From: Trebonia sp963836195
GTDB lineage: Bacteria; Actinomycetota; Actinomycetes; Streptosporangiales; Streptosporangiaceae
NCBI GenBank assembly: GCA_963836195.1
Contig: CAWIIX010000017.1
Location: 124,001 to 188,000, forward strand
Direction: 5' to 3'
DNA: 64,000 nucleotides
Position numbers and translations under genes: made by a program. Positions 1 through 8,659 of the stretch are shown in pieces. Numbering within the stretch: position 1 is the first letter of the stretch; the number at the start of each line of letters is the position of its first letter. A model generated the notes under the pieces. The model made no database searches and was not told where the DNA came from. It saw nothing but the letters and a program-made list of their open reading frames with translations.

Positions 1-208
1 AGTCCTGCGGTCCCCCGTTCAGGCCGGTGAACTTCTGCCCGTTCAGCTCGAATTCCGCCAGCATCACCGTCCCGGCTTTACCCGGGCCCGCTTCGGTGTA
101 GCGGTGGATGTCGCCCATGGCCGCGTCCTTGAAGACGCTGGTGTAGAAGCGGGCGGCCTCCTCGGCCTGGTCATCGAACCACAAGCAGGTCGTGAGCGGC
201 TCGCTCAT
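1..208 (-). CDS. VOC-family (PhnB-like) protein, C-terminus cut by window edge
   Basis: The first 69 residues of a vicinal-oxygen-chelate fold protein are present, and the rest lies before base 1. The N-terminus contains CLWFDDQAEEAARFYTSVF, the typical opening of PhnB / 3-demethylubiquinone-9-methyltransferase-domain (PF06983) proteins, followed by a GQKF-GLNGG stretch also usual there. The ATG at 208 sits just after the DinB-like gene and probably belongs to the same minus-strand run. Substrate cannot be inferred; members of this group are often of unknown function. The family call is fairly safe and the function is open. Confidence 0.8.
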   Translation of the reverse strand, partial: MSEPLTTCLWFDDQAEEAARFYTSVFKDAAMGDIHRYTEAGPGKAGTVMLAEFELNGQKFTGLNGGPQD

Positions 209-241
209 CGCACTGTTCCCCCTCGCCGTGACGTGATGCTC

Positions 242-826
242 TTACCCGTTCAACGATCCGGGCCCGCCAAACTCATCGGCGCGGACGCCGGTGACGTCGT
301 ACAAGTGGTGGATGGGGTCGTGCATGAAATAGCGCGCGAACGTCTCGACGGTGAAGGAGGCGCCGTCGCTGCGGCGGCCGGGCCGCAGCCACTGCTCGCC
401 GGTCACGGCGGCGAAGCTGGCCGCGAGCGCCTCGGCGGCCGAGGCGAGCTCGTCCGCCACCGCGTCCGGGCTCTGGGAGCCGTAGTCGTCGGCGACCGCG
501 GTCTCGTCCTGGTCCCAGTTCGGGTAGAGCGGGTCGTGCTCGGTCAGCATCAGGCCGAGTCGGTAGTCGTACAGCCGGAACACGTCCCGGACGTGGCAGC
601 CGTACTCGAGTGCCGACCACCGGCCGGGCCGCGTCCGGCCGGCGGCGCCGGGAGCGGCGAGCGGCGCCCGCCAGGCGGCCGCGTTGGCGCGGATCATCGC
701 CGGGATCTCCTCCCGCGCGAACGACCGGGTGTCCAGTCCGCACTCCGGGCACGGCCGCCCGATCACCCACGTCCAGTCCTTGCCATCAGGAACGATCGTC
801 ATGCCGCCCGACGCTAGCGTGCGCAC
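242..826 (-). CDS. DinB-like four-helix protein (possible thiol-dependent enzyme)
   Basis: A 194-residue cytoplasmic protein with the pattern of the DinB/YfiT-like (DUF664, mycothiol-dependent maleylpyruvate isomerase-like) superfamily. It has a helix with RWSALEYGCHVRDVFRLYDYR around residues 68-88, including the H near the middle, and a later HDPIHHLYDV near residue 170. These His residues are the usual metal ligands in the family. In actinomycetes such proteins are thought to act on thiol-linked substrates, but no substrate is visible here. A second possible start is the Met at residue 9 (base 802), which begins the more conserved MTIVPDG. It lies 18 bp from the methyltransferase stop, so the two are likely co-transcribed. 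Confidence 0.75.
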   Translation of the reverse strand: MRTLASGGMTIVPDGKDWTWVIGRPCPECGLDTRSFAREEIPAMIRANAAAWRAPLAAPGAAGRTRPGRWSALEYGCHVRDVFRLYDYRLGLMLTEHDPLYPNWDQDETAVADDYGSQSPDAVADELASAAEALAASFAAVTGEQWLRPGRRSDGASFTVETFARYFMHDPIHHLYDVTGVRADEFGGPGSLNG

Positions 827-844
827 GGCCGCCCGCGGCAGAGC

Positions 845-1681
845 CTAAGCAGCCACAGAGGGGCCTTTTACTGCCAACTCGCAGGCGAAGCTGACGGTCT
901 CGGTCAGGTAGCCGTCGCGCGCGTAGGGCCCGAGCTCGGCCGCAACCGAGTCGTCGAAGGCGGCGGCGTGATCCGCTAGCGCCGAAGCAGGCAGGGTCGA
1001 CAGCGAGCGCGCGAACCCGGCCAGTTCCGGCACCGTCCAGCGGTGCTCGACGAGGAACTCGGACCGCCCGAGCAGCTCGAACCCGGCCGCGGTCAGCACG
1101 TCGGCGTCGGGCCGTTCCCGCCGCGCGTGGTCCCAGTTGCCGGGCACGCGGCCCGCCCCGCCGAGCTCCGCCTGCCACCGGCGCAGCAGACCGCCGAAGG
1201 CGGCCTGCCAGTCGAGCGGCCCGGCCTGGGTCCCGGACGACCAGCACAGCGCGAGGAAACCGCCCGGCTGCAGCCAGCGATGCACCCGGTTCGCCACCAG
1301 GTCCCGCGGCAGCCGGTGAAAGGCATTGCCGATGACCACGACCGAGAAATGCGAGGGCGGCGCGTCCAGCTCCTGCACGCTCGCGACAACCGGCACGACG
1401 CGCCCGCCACCAGAAGCGGAAGCGGCAGCGGCCTTCGACCGCACCACCCGGACCATGTCCGGTTCCTGGTCCACCGCCCAGACCGAGGCGAACGAGGAGC
1501 GCAGCGCGAACGCGAGCTGCCCGGTTCCGCAGGCCAGGTCGAGCAGCCGTCCCGCCCCGGACGCTCCCGTCCGGCGCACCAGCTCGGCGATCAACGCGTC
1601 CGGGTACGAGAGCCTGAACCGGTCGTAGTACTCCGCCGTCCCCCGGTACAAGTCGGGCGAGTACGTCGCTTCATCGCTCAT
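845..1681 (-). CDS. Class I SAM-dependent methyltransferase
   Basis: A 278-residue Rossmann-fold methyltransferase. Motif I is LLDLACGTGQLAF near residue 46, followed by an acidic motif II (VWAVDQEPDM) and a motif-IV-like VVVIGNAFHRL. The N-terminal YRGTAEYYDRFRLSYP matches small-molecule methyltransferases of the UbiE/Methyltransf_11 type. Its ATG overlaps the stop of the upstream AlkD-like gene in an ATGA arrangement (1678-1681), implying translational coupling. The methyl acceptor is not predictable. The general class is secure. Confidence 0.88.
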   Translation of the reverse strand: MSDEATYSPDLYRGTAEYYDRFRLSYPDALIAELVRRTGASGAGRLLDLACGTGQLAFALRSSFASVWAVDQEPDMVRVVRSKAAAASASGGGRVVPVVASVQELDAPPSHFSVVVIGNAFHRLPRDLVANRVHRWLQPGGFLALCWSSGTQAGPLDWQAAFGGLLRRWQAELGGAGRVPGNWDHARRERPDADVLTAAGFELLGRSEFLVEHRWTVPELAGFARSLSTLPASALADHAAAFDDSVAAELGPYARDGYLTETVSFACELAVKGPSVAA

Positions 1682-2425
1682 GACCGTCGGGCGTTCCCGA
1701 GCCGCTCGGCCTCGGCCGGCGGCAGCCGTCGCACGGCCTCACGGAACGTCACACCCGACATCCCGGACAGGTGGTCCTGCGTCCAGCGGGCGACCCAGTC
1801 CGGATCGGGCTTGGAGATTTCCCGCAGCACCCAGCCGATGGCCTTGCGGATGAAGAACTCGCGCTCGGCCAGCAGCGGCTCCGCGTACCGGGTGAACCGG
1901 GCCAGGTCCGGCCGCCCGGTGCGGATGCCGCGCAGCAGCGCCAGCAGCGCCGACCGCCGCAGCCAGAAGTCCGGGTCGACCGCCCATCCGTCAATGACCG
2001 GCCACGACCGCGGATCGCGGAGCGCGATCTCGCCCGCCACGTTGACCGCCAGCCCGTCCACCAGCGCCCAGGTGCCCGACTCGCGCAGCAGCCGCCCGAC
2101 CGTCGGGAGGTCGTCCGCGCTCAGCCGGGGCGCGGCCAGCTCCAGGATCTCGGCCGCCGCCATCCGTCGTTCGTGCACCGGCGCCCGCCACAGCGCGACC
2201 GCCCAGGCGACCATCCCGGCCTCGTCCAGCCCGGGGTAGCCCCGCACCGCCGCCCTGACCACCCGCCGCAGCTCCGGCACGGTCACCCCGAAGAACTCGA
2301 GCTCGCTCTTGAGGTACCGCTTCTCCTGCGCGGCCCGGTCGGGGGTGCCCGGCCGCCCGCAGCGCGTCGGCGACCGCTTCCGCCGCCCCCTCCGGATCAA
2401 ACCCGTCCGCGCCCTCATCCAACAT
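1678..2425 (-). CDS. AlkD-like DNA alkylation repair protein, one frameshift
   Basis: HEAT-repeat DNA glycosylase-like protein (DNA_alkylation_repair, PF08713), about 248 residues. The main frame carries AAQEKRYLKSELEFFGVTVPELRR and repeated helical pairs ending in ...EAVRRLPPAEAERL. The natural N-terminus (MLDEGADGFDPEGAAEAVADAL, ATG at 2425) is in another frame. The two join if one base is removed at the G5 run 2341-2345 (reading AAGHPDRAAQEKR). I infer either a sequencing indel in this homopolymer or a recent mutation. Family members excise N3- and N7-alkylated bases. It lies directly upstream of, and overlaps, the methyltransferase gene. Confidence 0.75.
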
Positions 2426-2483
2426 CACCACTCCACCCCCACCATCCCACCGCCCCGCGCGCCCACCATCCCACGCCATGCGT

Positions 2484-2533
2484 GCCAAGTGCGCGTTCGG
2501 GCCGGCAAGAGTGAGCCCGAATGCGCACTTGGC
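2484..2533. repeat. Dispersed 50-bp palindrome, copy 1
   Basis: An 11-bp perfect outer arm (GCCAAGTGCGC / GCGCACTTGGC), one G-T pair, a further 7-bp arm and a 12-nt loop CGGCAAGAGTGA. It lies between two minus-strand genes, 16 nt after the hydrolase stop. A second copy with the same loop is at 58647-58696. The four bases that differ form two swapped base pairs (6/45 and 15/36), so pairing has been conserved. It could act as a terminator or processing hairpin, or be a REP-like mobile palindrome. Confidence 0.85.
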
Positions 2534-2548
2534 ACAACGGCTGACCGC

Positions 2549-3265
2549 CTAAGCAGGCCCGAGGAACGCCAGCGCCGCCCGGGTGAACGCCTCCGGTTCG
2601 GTGCCGTGGATCATGTGCCCGGCCTCGATGGTCTCCATCCGGGCACCCGGGATGTCCCGCGCCAGGTCGGCCACCCAGTCCTGGGGGACGTGGCTGGCCG
2701 GGCCGCCGCCGATGACCAGGGTCGGCGCGGTGATCCGGCCGAGCCGTCCGAGCCAGGCCGGGTCGGGGCTGTCGATCTGCCTCCGGATGGCCAGCACCAT
2801 CGCCCAGTCAAACGGCAGCTCGCCCTCCGGGCGGTCCGGGGCGCCGCGCTCGCGCGGCCGCAGCGCCGCGACGTCCTCCAGGATCAGCCGCCGCACCCGC
2901 TCCGGGTGGTCCCCGGCCAGCAGGTAGCCGACCAGTCCCCCCATCGAGTGCCCGATCAGGTCCACCCGGCCGAGCGCGAGAGCGTCGAGGAAGCCCAGCA
3001 CGTCGGCTGCCATGAGCTCTGCCGAGTAGTCCCCTGGCCGGTCACTGCGCCCGTGCCCCCGCAGGTCAGGCGCGTAGACCCGGCGGTGCTGAGCGAAGGC
3101 CGGGGCCACCCCGTCCCAGTCGGCCGCGCCCTCGCCGAGCCCGTGCAGCAGGACCAGCGGCGGCGCTCCCGGCGAACCCCAGACCCGGTAGGCCAGCCGG
3201 GTCCCGGTCGCCTCGATCACGCAGTCATCGTCCACACAGTCATCGTCCACGCAGTCATCGTCCAC
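2549..3265 (-). CDS. Alpha/beta-hydrolase fold protein
   Basis: A 238-residue serine hydrolase. The oxyanion region is LVLLHGLGEGAADW, the nucleophile elbow is LIGHSMGGLVG, and the C-terminal IEAGHMIHGTEP supplies the catalytic His. The Asp is likely in the strand before it. DLRGHGRSDRPGDYS is typical of the Abhydrolase_1 group (haloperoxidase or lipase-like). The start is unusual: three 15-bp direct repeats each carry an in-frame GTG (3265, 3250, 3235), and a fourth GTG at 3220 begins the conserved VIEATGTRLAYR. No convincing Shine-Dalgarno is visible for any of them. The substrate is unknown. Confidence 0.85.
   Translation of the reverse strand: MDDDCVDDDCVDDDCVIEATGTRLAYRVWGSPGAPPLVLLHGLGEGAADWDGVAPAFAQHRRVYAPDLRGHGRSDRPGDYSAELMAADVLGFLDALALGRVDLIGHSMGGLVGYLLAGDHPERVRRLILEDVAALRPRERGAPDRPEGELPFDWAMVLAIRRQIDSPDPAWLGRLGRITAPTLVIGGGPASHVPQDWVADLARDIPGARMETIEAGHMIHGTEPEAFTRAALAFLGPA
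3221..3265 (-). repeat. Three 15-bp tandem repeats spanning the hydrolase start
   Basis: Three copies of GCAGTCATCGTCCAC (one with an A for the first G) lie end to end. Read on the minus strand each begins with GTG and encodes V-D-D-D-C, so the repeat multiplies the start codon without changing frame. Confidence 0.9.
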
Positions 3266-3355
3266 GCCGCGACTGTAGCCGCCGCGTCCGGCCGGACCGG
3301 GCCATGTTCATCGCCGGCGAAGCCGACTCCAGCGCGCCGATGGCGAGTAACGCGG

Positions 3356-3817
3356 TCAGGCCGCCTGGGGAGGCAGTGCGTCGGCGGCGAGCGTGACCAC
3401 CGGCACCGCGTACCGGTCAAGCGCGGCGGTCAGCTCGGGCGAGGCGCCCAGCAGGAGCAGGCACTGCCCGGCCCGCTCGAACAGGCGGGCGGGGGCCAGC
3501 AGGTCCCGGGCGAACGCGCCCGGCTTGCAGACGACCGCGGCGGTCAGGTCGACGATGATCATGTTGCTGCTGCTCGCCAGGTGGCCGAGCGACTGGCTGA
3601 GCCCGCGCAGCGCCGCCCGGTCCATCGATCCGGCCGGGCGCAGGATCGCGGTGAGCCACCGGCCCTGGTCGGCCGCCTCGCTCGCGGCCGCCCCGACCGC
3701 CGGGGCGGCCGCCAGCCGCGCCTGCGCGCTCCGCCGGGCCAGCCGCGCCTGCGCGCTCCGCCGGGCCCGCTGCGCCTCGGCCAGTTCATCCCAGTCGGAT
3801 AGGTACTGAGTCGTCAT
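3356..3817 (-). CDS. STAS-domain-like protein (possible anti-sigma antagonist)
   Basis: A 153-residue protein starting at the ATG MTTQYLSDWDEL. A basic Ala/Arg/Gln helix with a tandem 9-residue repeat (RRSAQARLA twice, a 27-bp DNA duplication around 3712-3765) precedes a domain resembling STAS. That domain includes ILRPAGSMDRAALRGLSQSL, then MIIVDLTAAVVCKPGAF, then CLLLLGASPELTAALDRY. The VDLT strand followed by a helix is the STAS core, although the usual phospho-accepting Ser is not obvious. STAS proteins bind anti-sigma factors or sense ligands. No partner anti-sigma gene is adjacent, so the role is tentative. Confidence 0.55.
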   Translation of the reverse strand: MTTQYLSDWDELAEAQRARRSAQARLARRSAQARLAAAPAVGAAASEAADQGRWLTAILRPAGSMDRAALRGLSQSLGHLASSSNMIIVDLTAAVVCKPGAFARDLLAPARLFERAGQCLLLLGASPELTAALDRYAVPVVTLAADALPPQAA

Positions 3818-3900
3818 GATCGCGCTCCCATTGCGCTCGAGGCATTCGCTCTTACGCCCCCAGCATGGCCAGGCCGGCTCAGCGGCAGATCCTCGAATCC

Positions 3901-4236
3901 TCAGCCCTTGCTCAGAGTCCTGATCACGGTCAGCCGCCGAGACGTTACCCAGAAGAAGCGCCGTACCCGGCCCTGGACGGCCGCGCTGCACGCCAGCGCG
4001 GCCCGGGATCCGCCGCCGGCGACGAACACGACGAGAAAGGCGATCGCGGCCACCGGCCACAGGGCGGCGCGCCCGACCCAGCCCAGCCGGGATCGCCGTT
4101 GCTCCCAGGCGGGCAGCCGCTCCGCGGCGGTGATCCGGCCGAAGATCGACAGCATCGACGCCAGGTCAGGATCGGACTCCGACAGCGCACGAGCGGTGCG
4201 CCGGAGCAGCCTTTCCTGGCGGTAGGGCAGCGTCAC
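3901..4236 (-). CDS. DUF3040-type small membrane protein
   Basis: A 111-residue protein. RQERLLRRTARALSESDPDLASML near the N-terminus matches the opening of actinobacterial DUF3040 proteins (a helix followed by the D-P-x-hydrophobic pattern). A hydrophobic stretch (ALWPVAAIAFLVVFVAGGG, about residues 58-76) gives one clear membrane segment, with a basic tail. The function of the family is unknown. It appears to be a lone gene with about 80 bp to the STAS-like gene downstream. Confidence 0.65.
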   Translation of the reverse strand: MTLPYRQERLLRRTARALSESDPDLASMLSIFGRITAAERLPAWEQRRSRLGWVGRAALWPVAAIAFLVVFVAGGGSRAALACSAAVQGRVRRFFWVTSRRLTVIRTLSKG

Positions 4237-4506
4237 CGCACGTCTCCGGTCCGCATGCGGCTCAGCCTGCGGGGTGATCCGGCCCGCGTCACCACCCGCA
4301 CGAGGTGATCTGCCGGCGAGCCGCCTACCCGGCCGCCAGGCGCTGGCCGGTGTTGGGCGGCCGCCCGAACCGCAACCGTCCAGGCAGGCCAGCGGGGTTC
4401 ACCCATGCGGGGTGAGGCGCATCGGCCGCTGAGCGGCGTTGACTCGTAACCGAATCGGCTGGTGGCGTGGCCGAGAGCAGGCACCATGGAGAAGGGAGCG
4501 TCATCA

Positions 4507-4920
4507 GTGACAACCACTGCGTGGCGGTTCAGCGGCACCGAAGGGGCCGATGCGGCCGTCCTCAGGCTCAAGCAGCTCGATTCTCAGGAGCTCGTGGACG
4601 TGCAGGATGTGGCCGTGCTGCGCTGGCCCCAGTACGCGTCGGCTCCGCAGGTCCAGGAGCATGTGACGGACGAGGGGAACAAGGCCTCCTCGCTGGCCAA
4701 GCGGATCAGGAAGGCCGGCATCGACGGCGCGATGGTTCAGTCGGTCAAGGACGACATGAAGCTGGGGACATCGGCCCTGGTCGTGCTGAGCGCTGACGCC
4801 GCCATCGAATCGGTCGCGAAGGCGTTCGAGGGGCAGGCCATGGAATTGATCCGCTCGGACCTCTCGGTGCAGCAGGAGGATGCGCTGCGGGCCGCGTTCA
4901 GCGCCGGCCCCGGGCACTGA
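4507..4920 (+). CDS. DUF1269-family protein
   Basis: A 137-residue protein. I chose GTG 4507 because GAAGGGAG lies about 9 nt upstream and homologues begin near TTTAWRFSGTEGADAA. The pattern VDVQDVAVLRWP, then GTSALVVLSADAAIESV, then AFEGQAMELIRSDLSVQQ follows the DUF1269 (PF06897) family, but the glycine-rich membrane hairpin of longer members is missing, leaving a soluble short form. The function of the family is unknown. An upstream TTGACT near 4440 could be a -35 box. Confidence 0.7.
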   Translation: MTTTAWRFSGTEGADAAVLRLKQLDSQELVDVQDVAVLRWPQYASAPQVQEHVTDEGNKASSLAKRIRKAGIDGAMVQSVKDDMKLGTSALVVLSADAAIESVAKAFEGQAMELIRSDLSVQQEDALRAAFSAGPGH

Positions 4921-4934
4921 GCCAGCCGGGCCGT

Positions 4935-5756
4935 CTAGAGCTTGCGGGCCGCGGCGCAGAGCATCCAGATGCCCGGCGCCGGGTCCTCGGGCGAGTACGC
5001 GAAGGTCGGGTCGGTGAACGTCCGCACGTCGGTGAGGCCGGGCGGCAGCATCTCGAAGCCCGTGAACAGCTCCCGGATCGCGGCGGTGGTGCGGACGGCC
5101 GGTTCGGTCGGTGACGCCTCGTACGCCTCCTGGACCCCCGTCACCGCGGACTCGGCCGCGCCGTCGGTCACCGCGTGCGACAGCGCCAGGTAACTGCCGG
5201 GCGCGAGCCGGTCCGTGTACCGGGCCACCAGCGGGGCGATGTTGCCCCCGACGAAATGCAGCACCGACATCATCAGCACGCCGCACGGCTGATCGAGGTC
5301 GATGAGCTCCTCCACCTCGGGCGACGCGAAGATCACCTCGGGCGCGCGCACGTCGGCGCGGACCGCCGCGGCGCCGGGCACCCGCCGCCGCGCCTGGGAG
5401 TGGAGGACAACCACGGGGTCGTAGTCCACGTACACCACGCGGGCGCCGGGAACCGTCTCGCGCGCTACTTCGTGGACGTTCGGCGAGGTGGGCAGCCCCG
5501 AGCCGATGTCGAGGAACTGGCTGACCCCCGCCGCCGCCATCTTCCGCACCGCGTCCACCAGGAACGCCCGGTTCGCGCGGGCCAGCGCCGGGATCGCCGG
5601 CATCGCGGCCACCGCCTTCTCGGCCGCCTCCCGGTCAACCGGGAAGTTGTCCTTCCCGCCGAGGTAGTAGTCGTACATGCGGGCCGAGTTCGGCACGCTG
5701 GGCCCGGCGTTGTCCCAGACATCGGGGGCAGCGCCGACCGGGCCGCTATCGCTCAT
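4935..5756 (-). CDS. SAM-dependent methyltransferase, DUF574/SAV2177 family (copy 1)
   Basis: A 273-residue protein of a family abundant in Streptomyces and relatives. Family hallmarks are PNSARMYDYYLGGKDNFPVDR at the N-terminus, the SAM-binding QFLDIGSGLPTSPN, VVYVDYDPVVVLHS, and GVLMMSVLHFV. It lies divergent from dapA. Some family members modify secondary metabolites, but most have no known substrate. A paralogue is at 13258-14085, with the same ILGGKDNF-type motif. Confidence 0.88.
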   Translation of the reverse strand: MSDSGPVGAAPDVWDNAGPSVPNSARMYDYYLGGKDNFPVDREAAEKAVAAMPAIPALARANRAFLVDAVRKMAAAGVSQFLDIGSGLPTSPNVHEVARETVPGARVVYVDYDPVVVLHSQARRRVPGAAAVRADVRAPEVIFASPEVEELIDLDQPCGVLMMSVLHFVGGNIAPLVARYTDRLAPGSYLALSHAVTDGAAESAVTGVQEAYEASPTEPAVRTTAAIRELFTGFEMLPPGLTDVRTFTDPTFAYSPEDPAPGIWMLCAAARKL

Positions 5757-5835
5757 GAGAGGGCTCCGCGTCACCAGATTGTGGGGAGTTGCACCGATAT
5801 CGTACGCCGCACCCCCACGGCCGTCGGCTCGCCCA

Positions 5836-5880
5836 AAGATCAAACCCTTTATCTCGAACGGACCGTGCGCGCCTCTCCTC
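5836..5880 (+). repeat. GAACGGACC dispersed element, copy a
   Basis: AAGATCAAACCC is followed by ATCTCGAACGGACCG, in the divergent gap between the DUF574 gene and dapA. It belongs to the same family as the copies near 12967, 13076, 25735, 37387, 45089 and 58798. This copy points toward dapA, 140 bp upstream of its ATG. Confidence 0.7.
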
Positions 5881-6003
5881 AGCTCCGTGTCCCCTCGATC
5901 GCGCGCCGACGGGAATGGCGGGTCTCCCGGGTGTTCCGCCCATTCCGCGCCACACGGCGGAGCGGAGTACCCGCCGGCCCCGTCCGCGCGGTAGCGTTCT
6001 TTC

Positions 6004-6912
6004 ATGACCACCACCTCGGCGCCCTTCGGCCGGCTGATGACGGCCATGATCACTCCGATGACCTCGGACGGCGCGGTCGACTACGATGGGGCGGCGAGGC
6101 TGGCCGCCTACCTCGTGGACGACATGCGCAACGAGGGGATCGTCGTCAACGGCACCACCGGTGAGGCGCCGACGACGACCGACGAGGAGAAATCCCGGGT
6201 GGTCAAGGCGGTCCTCGAGGCCGTGGGCGACCGCGCCTCGGTCGTCGCGGGGGTCGGCACCAACATCACCGCCCACACGGTCGAGCTCGCCCGGCAGGCG
6301 GAGAAGGCGGGCGCGCACGGCCTGCTGGTGGTCACTCCGTATTACAGCCGGCCCGCCCAGGACGCGCTGGCCGCGCACTTCACCCACGTCGCCGACAGCA
6401 CCGGGCTGCCGATGATCGTCTACGACGTCCCGGCCCGGACCGCGACCGCGGTGGCGGCCGACACGCTGATCAAGCTCGCGCAGCACCCGAGGATCGTCGC
6501 GGTCAAGGACGCCAAGGGCGACATCGCCGCCTCGTCCCGGGTGCTGGCCCACACCGACCTGGCCTATTACAGCGGCGATGACCCGATGACGCTGCCGCTG
6601 CTCGCGGTCGGCGGCATCGGCATCGTCAGCGTCACCGCCCACGTGGTCGGGATGAGGATCTTCGAGATGATCGAGGCGTTCGCCAACGGCAGGAACGCCG
6701 AGGCGGCGCAGCTCCACCGCTCCATGCTTCCGGTCAACGTCGGACTCTTCCGCAACCAGGCGGCGGTCATGACCAAGGCCGCGATGGACATGCTCGGCCT
6801 GCCCGGAGGCGGCGTGCGCGGCCCGCTGCTCCCGGCCAGCGCGGCCGAGCGACAGACGCTCCGCGCGGACCTGACCGCGGGCGGCGTCAAGCTTCCAGAT
6901 CTTTCAGATTAA
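6004..6912 (+). CDS. dapA: 4-hydroxy-tetrahydrodipicolinate synthase
   Basis: A 302-residue TIM-barrel aldolase that condenses pyruvate with aspartate semialdehyde, the first committed step to diaminopimelate and lysine. The GTTGEAPT motif (about 50-57), Tyr140 in IVYDVPARTA and the Schiff-base Lys168 in AVKDAKGD are all present. The length is normal. It is followed 8 bp later by rnj, an arrangement conserved in actinobacteria, so the two are probably one operon. A copy of the dispersed GAACGGACC element lies in its upstream region. Confidence 0.96.
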   Translation: MTTTSAPFGRLMTAMITPMTSDGAVDYDGAARLAAYLVDDMRNEGIVVNGTTGEAPTTTDEEKSRVVKAVLEAVGDRASVVAGVGTNITAHTVELARQAEKAGAHGLLVVTPYYSRPAQDALAAHFTHVADSTGLPMIVYDVPARTATAVAADTLIKLAQHPRIVAVKDAKGDIAASSRVLAHTDLAYYSGDDPMTLPLLAVGGIGIVSVTAHVVGMRIFEMIEAFANGRNAEAAQLHRSMLPVNVGLFRNQAAVMTKAAMDMLGLPGGGVRGPLLPASAAERQTLRADLTAGGVKLPDLSD

Positions 6913-6920
6913 GGAAAATA

Positions 6921-8609
6921 GTGAGTTATCCGCATCCTGACCTGACCCCGCCACCGCCCCTTCCCAACAACGGTTTGCGCGTTGTCGCGCTGGGGGGCCT
7001 CGGCGAGATCGGTCGGAACATGACCGTCTTCGAGTACCACGACCGACTGCTGATCGTGGACTGCGGGGTGCTCTTCCCCGAGTCCGACCAGCCTGGCGTG
7101 GACCTGATCCTGCCGGACTTCAGCTACCTGGACGGCCGCCTGGACAAGGTCGAGGCGCTGGTCCTGACGCACGCCCACGAGGACCACATCGGCGCCGTGC
7201 CCTACCTGCTCCGGCAGCGGGCCGATATCCCGCTCGTCGGCACCAAGCTGACCCTCGCGCTGGTGAAATCCAAGCTCACCGAGCACCGCCTCACCCCGGA
7301 GACGATCGAGGTGAAGGAGGGCGAGACCCGCTCGTGGGGGCCCTTCGACCTTGAGTTCTTCGCCGTCAACCACTCGATTCCCGACGCGATGGCGGTGGCC
7401 ATCAAGACCCCGGCGGGCGTGGTCCTGCACACCGGCGACTTCAAGATGGACCAGCTGCCGCTCGACCACCGGCTGACCGACCTGGCGGGGTTCGCGCGGC
7501 TCGGCGGCGAGGGCGTTGACCTGCTGCTCTCCGATTCCACCAACGCCGAGGTGCCCGGCATCGTCCGCGCCGAGCGCGACATCGCGCCGGTGCTTGACGA
7601 AGTCTTCGCCAACGCCGCGCAGCGGATCATCGTGGCCTGCTTCGCCTCGCACGTGCACCGGGTCCAGCAGGTGCTGAACACCGCCGCCAGGCACCGGCGC
7701 AAGGTCGCCTTCGTCGGGCGGTCCATGGTCCGCAACATGGGGGTCGCCCGCGACCTCGGCTACCTGCACGTGCCCGGCGGGCTGCTGATCGACCTGCGCG
7801 ACGCCGAGGAGATGCCACCGGGCGACGTGGTCCTGATCTCGACCGGGTCGCAGGGCGAGCCGATGTCGGCGCTGTCGCGGATGGCGAGCAGGGACCACCC
7901 GATCCGGATCGCGGCCGGGGACACGGTCATCCTCGCGTCCTCGCTCATCCCTGGCAACGAGACCTCCGTCTACCGGGTGATCAACGGGCTGACCAGGCTC
8001 GGCGCGCGGGTCGTGCACAAGGAGTCGTCCCTCGTCCACGTCAGCGGCCACGCCCCCGCGGGCGAGCTGCTCTACCTGCTCAACCTGGTCAAGCCGAGGA
8101 ACTTCATGCCGGTCCACGGCGAGTGGCGACACCTGCGGGCGCACGCCCGGCTGGCGTCGCTGACCGGGGTGCCGGACGACCGGATCGTGATCGCCGAGGA
8201 CGGCGTGGTCGTCGACCTGGTCGACGGCAAGGCGTCCATCGTCGGCGCGGTGGACTGCGGCTACGTGTACGTGGACGGGCTGACCGTCGGCGAGGTCACC
8301 GAGTCCCAGCTCAAGGACCGGCGCATCCTCGGCGACGAGGGCTTCATCTCGGTGATCATGGTGCTCGACTCGTCCAGCGGCAAGATCGTCGGCGGCCCCG
8401 AGATCCACACTCGCGGCTCCGGCATCGACGACCAGGCGTTCCGGGTCGACGTGCTCCCCAAGCTCGAGGACGCCCTGGAGCGCGCGGCCAGCGACGGGGT
8501 GGCCGACGCGCACGCGATCCGGCAGCTCTCGCGGCGCGTCATCGGCAAGTGGGTGTCGGACAACTACCGGCGCCGCCCGATGATCATCCCGGTCGTCGTC
8601 GAGGTCTAG
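6921..8609 (+). CDS. rnj: Ribonuclease J
   Basis: A 562-residue metallo-beta-lactamase/beta-CASP nuclease acting in 5'-to-3' and endonucleolytic RNA turnover and rRNA processing. Motif 2 is LTHAHEDHIGAVPYLL. The other ligands lie in VLHTGDFKMDQ and in the beta-CASP region, with SGHAPAGELLYLLNLVKP at the substrate pocket and a C-terminal domain present. It starts at GTG 6921 after AAGGAAAATA. Housekeeping gene, intact and of full length. Confidence 0.95.
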   Translation: MSYPHPDLTPPPPLPNNGLRVVALGGLGEIGRNMTVFEYHDRLLIVDCGVLFPESDQPGVDLILPDFSYLDGRLDKVEALVLTHAHEDHIGAVPYLLRQRADIPLVGTKLTLALVKSKLTEHRLTPETIEVKEGETRSWGPFDLEFFAVNHSIPDAMAVAIKTPAGVVLHTGDFKMDQLPLDHRLTDLAGFARLGGEGVDLLLSDSTNAEVPGIVRAERDIAPVLDEVFANAAQRIIVACFASHVHRVQQVLNTAARHRRKVAFVGRSMVRNMGVARDLGYLHVPGGLLIDLRDAEEMPPGDVVLISTGSQGEPMSALSRMASRDHPIRIAAGDTVILASSLIPGNETSVYRVINGLTRLGARVVHKESSLVHVSGHAPAGELLYLLNLVKPRNFMPVHGEWRHLRAHARLASLTGVPDDRIVIAEDGVVVDLVDGKASIVGAVDCGYVYVDGLTVGEVTESQLKDRRILGDEGFISVIMVLDSSSGKIVGGPEIHTRGSGIDDQAFRVDVLPKLEDALERAASDGVADAHAIRQLSRRVIGKWVSDNYRRRPMIIPVVVEV

Positions 8610-8659
8610 CCACCGGCCGGTCGAGGCCTGGCCTCCGGTCGGCCGCGCCTCCGCGGGAC

